Assembly: GCA_023417665.1 (NCBI GenBank)
Contig: JAEZFA010000251.1
Location: forward strand, 1 to 10,936
Length of the DNA: 10,936 nt
DNA from: Pseudomonadota bacterium
Lineage (GTDB): Bacteria > Pseudomonadota > Alphaproteobacteria > Rhizobiales > Xanthobacteraceae
Direction of reading: 5' to 3'
The position numbers and the translations under genes were made by a program. The notes below the pieces were generated by a model, which was given only the letters and a program-made list of their open reading frames with translations, was not told where the DNA came from and did no database searches. This document shows, in pieces, positions 7,245 through 10,936 of the stretch. How positions within the stretch are numbered: the stretch's first letter is position 1; every line of letters begins with the position of its first letter.

Positions 7245-7790
7245 TTGCGCGAGAACCCGTTCGTTCCGGTCAACTTCGCCATCCTGACCGTTTCGGACAC
7301 GCGCAAGCTTGAAGACGACAAGTCCGGCACGCTCCTCGCGGGCCGCATCGAAAGTGCCGGACACAAGATCGCGGATCGCGCCATCGTCAAAGACGATATT
7401 CGCGCGATCCGGGCAAAAGTCCGCGCCTGGATCAAGGACCGCAATATCGATGCCGTCATCACGACCGGCGGCACCGGCTTCACCGGCCGCGACGTGACGC
7501 CGGAGGCGGTCGAACCGCTGTTCGAGAAGCGGATGGAAAGCTTTTCAGCTTTGTTCCATCGCGTCTCCTACGAGAAGATCAGAACGTCAACGATCCAGAG
7601 CCGCGCGACCGCCGGCGTCGCCGGTTCGACCTTCATCTTCTGCGTGCCGGGCTCGCCCGGCGCCTGCCGCGATGCATGGGACGAAATTCTGGTTCATCAA
7701 TTCGATCTGCGTCATGCGCCGTGCAATTTCGTCGAGATCATGCCGCGGCTTGACGAACATCTGAAGCGCACGAAGTTGAAGAAGAAGTAG
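7245..7790 (+). CDS. moaB: Molybdenum cofactor biosynthesis protein B (MoaB/MogA family)
   Basis: This 181-residue cytoplasmic protein belongs to the MoaB/MogA family, which adenylylates molybdopterin before molybdenum insertion, although MoaB activity varies between species. Visible motifs are ILTVSDTR (13-20), DAVITTGGTGFTGRDVTPEA (69-88) and FCVPGSPGAC (132-141), followed by the CNFVEIMPRLDEHLKR tail. The start is TTG at 7245. It is the only conventional initiation codon between the in-frame stop at 7197-7199 and the conserved N-terminal strand. It gives the length expected for rhizobial MoaB. TTGAG at 7231-7235, overlapping the ypfJ stop, could be a weak ribosome binding site and suggests coupling. 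ndh follows after 35 bases. Molybdenum enzymes are not seen in the window. Confidence 0.93.
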   Translation: MRENPFVPVNFAILTVSDTRKLEDDKSGTLLAGRIESAGHKIADRAIVKDDIRAIRAKVRAWIKDRNIDAVITTGGTGFTGRDVTPEAVEPLFEKRMESFSALFHRVSYEKIRTSTIQSRATAGVAGSTFIFCVPGSPGACRDAWDEILVHQFDLRHAPCNFVEIMPRLDEHLKRTKLKKK

Positions 7791-7816
7791 ACGACTTCGT
7801 CCTCACCCGAGTCCGC

Positions 7817-7821
7817 GGGAG
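7817..7821 (+). promoter_or_regulatory. Ribosome binding site of ndh
   Basis: GGGAG ends 4 bases before the first ATG (7826) and 7 bases before the second in-frame ATG (7829). The second has the more usual spacing, so the mature start may be one codon later. Confidence 0.6.
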
Positions 7822-7825
7822 TTTC

Positions 7826-9076
7826 ATGATGAGAAAACCCAAGGTCGTCATCATCGGCGCAGGCTTCGGCGGACTTGAGGCCGCCCGCGCACTGCGAAAA
7901 GCGGACGCCGAAATCACCGTCATCGACCGGCACAACCACCACACCTTCCAGCCGCTGCTCTATCAGGTCGCCACCGCCGTGATTTCGCCGGCCGACATCG
8001 CATGGCCGGTGCGCAGCATCCTGCGCCGGCAGCAGAACGCCTCGGTGATGCTCGGCACGATTACCGGCATCGACACCAAAGCGCACATCGTTCATGCCGA
8101 CACGATCGAACTGCCCTACGACTATCTCGTGATCGCGACCGGGGTCACGCATTCCTATTTCGGGCATGATGACTGGCAGCACGCAGCACCCGGCCTGAAG
8201 ACGCTCACCGACGCCACCAAGATCCGAAGCCGCGTGCTTTTGTCGTTCGAGCGCGCGGAGCTTGCGAAAAGCGAGGAAGACCGCAAGCGGCTGATGACCT
8301 TCGTCATCGTCGGCGGCGGTCCAACCGGCGTGGAAATGGCCGGCGCGATCGCGGAGATCGCGCGGCAAACACTGCGCTTCGACTTCCGCCACATCGATCC
8401 GCGCACCGCGCGCATCCTGCTGATCGAGGCGGGGCCGCGCATCCTCCCCGCTTTCCCGGAAGAGCTTTCGGCCTATGCCGAACGCTCGCTCCGCAAGATG
8501 GGCGTCGAGGTGATGACTTCGACCATTGTGACGCAGGTGCGCCGCGACGGCGTATCGCTCGGCGAGCGGCAGGTTTCGTCCGAGGCAATCGTCTGGGCCG
8601 CCGGCGTGAAGGCTTCGCCCGCCGCTTCATGGCTCGGCGCGGAAGCCGATCGCGCAGGACGCATCAAGGTGCGCGATGACCTTACCGTGCCGGGTCATCC
8701 GGAAATCTTTGCGGTCGGCGACACTGCAACCATGCCGAGTCCCGTGCCGGGTATCGCGCCTGCCGCGAAGCAGATGGGAAAACATGCCGGCCGCGCGATT
8801 GCGGCGCGCATTTCCGGCGGAGGCACCACACCTTCGCCATTCGTTTATCGACACGCTGGCGACCTTGCGACCATCGGCCGGAAATCCGCGGTCGTGAAAC
8901 TCAATAAACTAAAACTGACCGGATTTACCGGCTGGCTATTTTGGTCGGTCGCGCATATTTATTTTCTCATAGGGATTCGCAACCGGCTTATGGTCGCGAT
9001 GACGTGGCTCTGGAGCTACATCACCTATCAGCGGGGCGCGCGTCTCATTACCCGCGATGATCGTCCAGGGCAGTAA
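7826..9076 (+). CDS. ndh: Type II NADH:quinone oxidoreductase (NDH-2)
   Basis: This 416-residue flavoprotein is a single-subunit peripheral membrane enzyme that passes electrons from NADH to quinone without pumping protons. The FAD-binding Rossmann motif GAGFGG is at 11-16 and the NAD(P)H motif GGGPTG at 163-168. IVWAAGVKA (255-263), AVGDTA (296-301) and APAAKQMGKHAGRAIA (311-326) are the usual quinone and FAD-contact blocks. The C-terminal membrane-anchoring region (about 366-408) includes TWLWSYITYQRGARLI, a hallmark of bacterial NDH-2. Codons 358-390 are unusually AT-rich. It lies 35 bases after moaB. Together with the bd oxidase upstream it could form a poorly coupled respiratory route. 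Sulfide:quinone reductase is unlikely, because the redox cysteines of that family are absent. Confidence 0.95.
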   Translation: MMRKPKVVIIGAGFGGLEAARALRKADAEITVIDRHNHHTFQPLLYQVATAVISPADIAWPVRSILRRQQNASVMLGTITGIDTKAHIVHADTIELPYDYLVIATGVTHSYFGHDDWQHAAPGLKTLTDATKIRSRVLLSFERAELAKSEEDRKRLMTFVIVGGGPTGVEMAGAIAEIARQTLRFDFRHIDPRTARILLIEAGPRILPAFPEELSAYAERSLRKMGVEVMTSTIVTQVRRDGVSLGERQVSSEAIVWAAGVKASPAASWLGAEADRAGRIKVRDDLTVPGHPEIFAVGDTATMPSPVPGIAPAAKQMGKHAGRAIAARISGGGTTPSPFVYRHAGDLATIGRKSAVVKLNKLKLTGFTGWLFWSVAHIYFLIGIRNRLMVAMTWLWSYITYQRGARLITRDDRPGQ

Positions 9077-9129
9077 GCGTAGCCACTTCGTAACCGCGTC
9101 AATCCAAATCGTTGCGTCCGGGTATCTGC

Positions 9130-9156
9130 GTCGAAATCAACTTCGCCGTCGAAATC
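9130..9156 (+). repeat. 9-base direct repeat, possible operator
   Basis: GTCGAAATC occurs at 9130-9138 and again at 9148-9156, so the period is 18 bases. The second copy forms part of the 5' arm of the hairpin at 9142-9172. Paired direct repeats close to two helical turns apart can be regulator sites, but two copies of nine bases may also be chance. Confidence 0.4.
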
Positions 9157-9172
9157 TTTTTTTCGCGGCGGA
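9142..9172 (+). promoter_or_regulatory. Hairpin in the leader of the first HPF/cold-shock gene
   Basis: CGCCG (9144-9148) pairs with CGGCG (9166-9170), and after one bulged T, CGAAA (9150-9154) pairs with TTTCG (9161-9165) around the loop TCTTTT. This gives ten pairs, with two more possible outside. It ends about 20 bases before the ATG at 9192. The T-run is in the loop and not after the stem, so it is not an intrinsic terminator on the plus strand. A leader role such as temperature-responsive control of initiation is possible. Confidence 0.5.
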
Positions 9173-9191
9173 ATCCCTCGGGCAAGCGAAG

Positions 9192-9770
9192 ATGCAAGCG
9201 GCTCTCGATATTTCCTATCACAACATCGCCCGCTCGCAGGTAGCCGAAGACGCGATCCGCGCACGGGTCGCGGGACTCGAACGCATCGATCGCAGGATTT
9301 CATCCTGCCGCGTGCGGGTCGCGCGACGGGCCTATCACGTCAATCAACTGATACCGCCCTCGGTGCGGATCGAACTGCGGATACCGGGCCTCGAGAGCGT
9401 CGTCGTCGCGCATGAGCCCGACGAACACGCGAGCGAATATCGCTCGCCCGATCTGCAGGATGCAATCGACACCGCTTTCCGGCTTGCCGAACAATCGCTG
9501 CACGACCTCAAGATCATCCATGCCGCCAATCTCGACATCGCCGAACGCGGCGATCTCGGTTTCCTCGGCGAAGTTTCGGAAGTCTATCCGCTGGAGGACC
9601 ACGGCTACCTCGTGAAGGAAGACGGCAGCCGCCTTTATTTTCATCGCGATGCCATTCTCGCGGGCGATTTCGACTATCTGGTGAGCGGCACGCCGGCATT
9701 TTACGTCGAGGAAAGCGATGCCGACGGCTCGTCGGCCATCAAGGTCTGGATTCGCGATACTTCGCGCTGA
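9192..9770 (+). CDS. S30AE/HPF-like domain fused to a cold-shock-like domain (copy 1)
   Basis: This 192-residue protein begins MQAALDISYHN. Residues 1 to about 108 look like the ribosome hibernation factor (HPF/RaiA, S30AE) fold: VRVARR and VRIELRIPG strands, then the helix DLQDAIDTAFRLAEQSLHDLK (87-107). Residues about 124-187 resemble a cold-shock domain: FLGEVSEVYPLEDHGYLVKEDG matches the RNP-1 region and LYFHRDAIL (148-156) the RNP-2 region. It would bind the ribosome and probably RNA in the cytoplasm. The frame is open upstream to an ATG at 9057 inside ndh, but the paralog downstream starts at the matching MQ...ISYHN, so 9192 is preferred despite a weak ribosome binding site. It is about 55% identical to copy 2 by hand alignment. 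It lacks the dimerisation domain of long HPF. Confidence 0.85.
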   Translation: MQAALDISYHNIARSQVAEDAIRARVAGLERIDRRISSCRVRVARRAYHVNQLIPPSVRIELRIPGLESVVVAHEPDEHASEYRSPDLQDAIDTAFRLAEQSLHDLKIIHAANLDIAERGDLGFLGEVSEVYPLEDHGYLVKEDGSRLYFHRDAILAGDFDYLVSGTPAFYVEESDADGSSAIKVWIRDTSR

Positions 9771-9784
9771 CATTTCGCGCTGAC
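9761..9784 (+). repeat. 11-base tandem repeat across the copy 1 stop codon
   Basis: TTCGCGCTGAC at 9761-9771 includes the TGA stop of copy 1 and is repeated at 9774-9784, a 13-base period. It looks like a small slippage duplication. Confidence 0.6.
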
Positions 9785-9837
9785 CTGCCCGCTCCGTTTC
9801 GCCGCAGGGCAAGATTTCCTGCCGACACAAATTTGCC

Positions 9838-9862
9838 GGAACCAAGCCTGACGCTTGCGTTT
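9838..9862 (+). promoter_or_regulatory. Candidate EcfG/RpoE2-type general stress promoter for copy 2
   Basis: GGAAC (9838-9842) is followed after 18 bases by TT (9861-9862), in the context CGTTT. This fits the GGAAC-N18/19-TT pattern described for alphaproteobacterial general-stress sigma factors. The CGTT form (9858-9861) is only 15 bases away, one fewer than the usual 16-17, so the match is imperfect. Transcription would start about 30 bases before the ATG at 9902. The rest of the 131-base gap holds only a weak GCAGG-N9-CCTGC hairpin (9804-9822). Confidence 0.35.
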
Positions 9863-9901
9863 ATCCAGAAGGGTAGTCGTTAAGAGCGCAGGTAAAAATT
9901 A

Positions 9902-10483
9902 ATGCAAGTTCCGCTCGAAATTTCCTATCACAACTTTGAAAAATCACAGGCTGCGGAAGAAGAAATCCGCGCCCATGTCGCGGACCTCGAGGAAATTTAC
10001 GACCGCATTACCGCCTGTCATGTGCGCGTCGATCGGCGCGCTGACAATGCCAGCCACTCCATTCCGCCGGTCGTGCGGATCGAACTGCAGATTCCCGGCC
10101 ACAAGAACCTCGTGGTCGCCCACGAGCCCGATCACCTGCAGCGCAAGTTTCAGTCGCCCGATCTCAGCAACGCGATCAACGAAGCGTTCCGGATTGCGGA
10201 GCGGCGCCTGCATGACCTGAAGGAAGCGCGGAAATCGAACGGCCGCGTGCAGGCCGAAGGCGGCGAAGAACGCTTTCTCGGCCAGGTCGCCGAATTCTAT
10301 CCGCTGCAGGAATACGGCTATCTCCTGAACAAGGATGGCGCACTGCTCTACTTCCATCGCAATGCCATCCTGTCCGGCGACTTCGATTATCTCGTGCGCG
10401 GTACCGAAGCCTATTATGTCGAGGAAGACGGCGACACCGGCCCGCTTGCGAAGAAGGTCTGGGTGAAGGAAACCGGCCACTGA
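9902..10483 (+). CDS. S30AE/HPF-like domain fused to a cold-shock-like domain (copy 2)
   Basis: This 193-residue protein begins MQVPLEISYHNFEKSQ. The HPF-like region covers about residues 1-107, with VRVDRR, VRIELQIPG, LVVAHEPD and the helix DLSNAINEAFRIAERRLHDLK. A linker of about 17 polar residues follows. The cold-shock-like region covers about 125-188, with FLGQVAEFYPLQEYGYLLNKDG and LYFHRNAIL, then GPLAKKVWV. The RNP-like aromatic and histidine positions are kept. It probably sits on the ribosome and contacts RNA, in line with hibernation or translation control under stress; this is inferred from domains. The ATG has CAGG 9 bases upstream. The cold-shock half is the better conserved part relative to copy 1. 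It may have its own stress promoter at 9838-9862. Confidence 0.88.
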   Translation: MQVPLEISYHNFEKSQAAEEEIRAHVADLEEIYDRITACHVRVDRRADNASHSIPPVVRIELQIPGHKNLVVAHEPDHLQRKFQSPDLSNAINEAFRIAERRLHDLKEARKSNGRVQAEGGEERFLGQVAEFYPLQEYGYLLNKDGALLYFHRNAILSGDFDYLVRGTEAYYVEEDGDTGPLAKKVWVKETGH

Positions 10484-10526
10484 CAAAGCCGCTTTCGCAA
10501 GCGCCGAAGAAATTTCCCGACGCAGA

Positions 10527-10936
10527 CTAGAGTTTCAGCTCCCACGTCTCGCCGACAAGCTTCCTGCCGAAATCCGCGTGCGGTTTCTCCGCCGTGCGCG
10601 TGAAGCCTGCTTTTGCATAAAGCTTCCGCGCCGCCAGCAATTCGCTTTGGGTCCAGAGCAAGATTTTCCGGTATCCGCATTGGCGCGCGAAACCGAGCGC
10701 GGCTTCGAGAAGCGCTTGCGCAATTCCGTTGCCGCGGGCCCATGGCTCGAGAAACATCAAGCGAAGCTTTGCGGTCTTGCGATCCGCCCGCACGAGACAA
10801 AGCGATCCCGCCGCCACGCCGTTCACTTCCGCAATCCAGCAGCGCTCGCTCGCCGGATCGAAGGTTTTGAGAAACTGCCCGCCGATTTCCGCGACCAGTG
10901 CTTCGAATTGCGGCCCGTAACCATACTCTTCGGCAT
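10527..10936 (-). CDS. GNAT-family N-acetyltransferase, C-terminal part
   Basis: The visible 135 residues are the C-terminal part of a protein whose start lies beyond the right edge. It transfers an acetyl group from acetyl-CoA to an unknown amine. The acetyl-CoA loop is the ARGNGIA motif (visible residues about 66-72) after the strand AKLRLMFLEP. The segment AARKLYAKAGFTRT is the usual GNAT helix and strand. It ends LVGETWELKL. The opening EEYGYGPQFEALVAEI and the block FDPASERCWIAEVNG resemble the acetyltransferase half of MarR-GNAT bifunctional regulators, so a winged-helix domain may lie outside the window. A GTG at 10826 opens an ORF but would delete half the fold, so it is not a true start. 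It converges with copy 2 across 43 bases that hold only a five-pair hairpin (10490-10503). Confidence 0.88.
   Translation of the reverse strand, partial: AEEYGYGPQFEALVAEIGGQFLKTFDPASERCWIAEVNGVAAGSLCLVRADRKTAKLRLMFLEPWARGNGIAQALLEAALGFARQCGYRKILLWTQSELLAARKLYAKAGFTRTAEKPHADFGRKLVGETWELKL

Noticed and set aside
8343..8363. GCGCGATC...GATCGCGC inverted repeat within ndh
   Set aside because: It lies in a conserved coding segment (AGAIAEIAR) and is explained by the codons used for it. There is no adjacent T-run or regulatory context.
9804..9822. GCAGG-N9-CCTGC hairpin between the two HPF/cold-shock genes as a terminator
   Set aside because: Five pairs with a nine-base loop and no following T-run are too weak to call.
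10490..10503. CGCTT-TCGC-AAGCG hairpin between copy 2 and the GNAT gene as a terminator
   Set aside because: The stem has only five pairs and no T-run on either strand, so it does not meet the usual terminator pattern.

Overview
The window is GC-rich (low-to-mid 60s % by eye), densely coding chromosomal DNA. Gene content and protein style point to an alphaproteobacterium, most likely of the order Hyphomicrobiales (Rhizobiales): an NCS2 purine-type permease, a cyanide-insensitive type cytochrome bd oxidase, RnhB with the KHKGYG...SIHH...FAPV tail, MoaB, NDH-2 and S30AE/cold-shock fusion proteins. This placement is an inference from protein similarity recalled from memory; no rRNA or other phylogenetic marker is present. 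I see no mobile element, CRISPR array, tRNA or phage gene. The window looks like core or near-core chromosome.

Layout, left to right. (1) 1-799, minus: the first 266 residues of an NCS2-family permease, running off the left edge. (2) 800-1020: a divergent intergenic region with a candidate sigma70-type promoter for the cyd operon. (3) 1021-3780, plus: a compact operon cydA - VOC protein - cydB, with a 4-base ATGA overlap and then a 1-base gap; it encodes both large subunits of a bd-type quinol oxidase with a small glyoxalase-fold gene between them. A hairpin plus T-run at 3879-3920 is the likely terminator. (4) 3940-6143, minus: rnhB (RNase HII) followed 5 bases later by a polytopic GT39-like membrane glycosyltransferase, convergent with cyd. 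(5) 6308-9076, plus: ypfJ-like zinc metallopeptidase, moaB (TTG start) and ndh (type II NADH dehydrogenase), with gaps of 10 and 35 bases that are compatible with one transcript. (6) 9192-10483, plus: two tandem paralogs of about 192 residues, each an N-terminal S30AE/HPF ribosome-hibernation-like domain joined to a C-terminal cold-shock-like domain. (7) 10527-10936, minus: the C-terminal part of a GNAT acetyltransferase, running off the right edge.

Functionally, NDH-2 (NADH to quinone) and the bd oxidase (quinol to oxygen) could together form a respiratory branch with little or no proton pumping, useful under low oxygen, cyanide, NO or oxidative stress. The tandem HPF/cold-shock pair just downstream of ndh suggests ribosome protection under stress or slow growth. 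The pair is the most unusual feature here. The first copy has a strong hairpin just before its start codon. The second has a GGAAC-type general-stress promoter candidate. The two copies may therefore be controlled differently.
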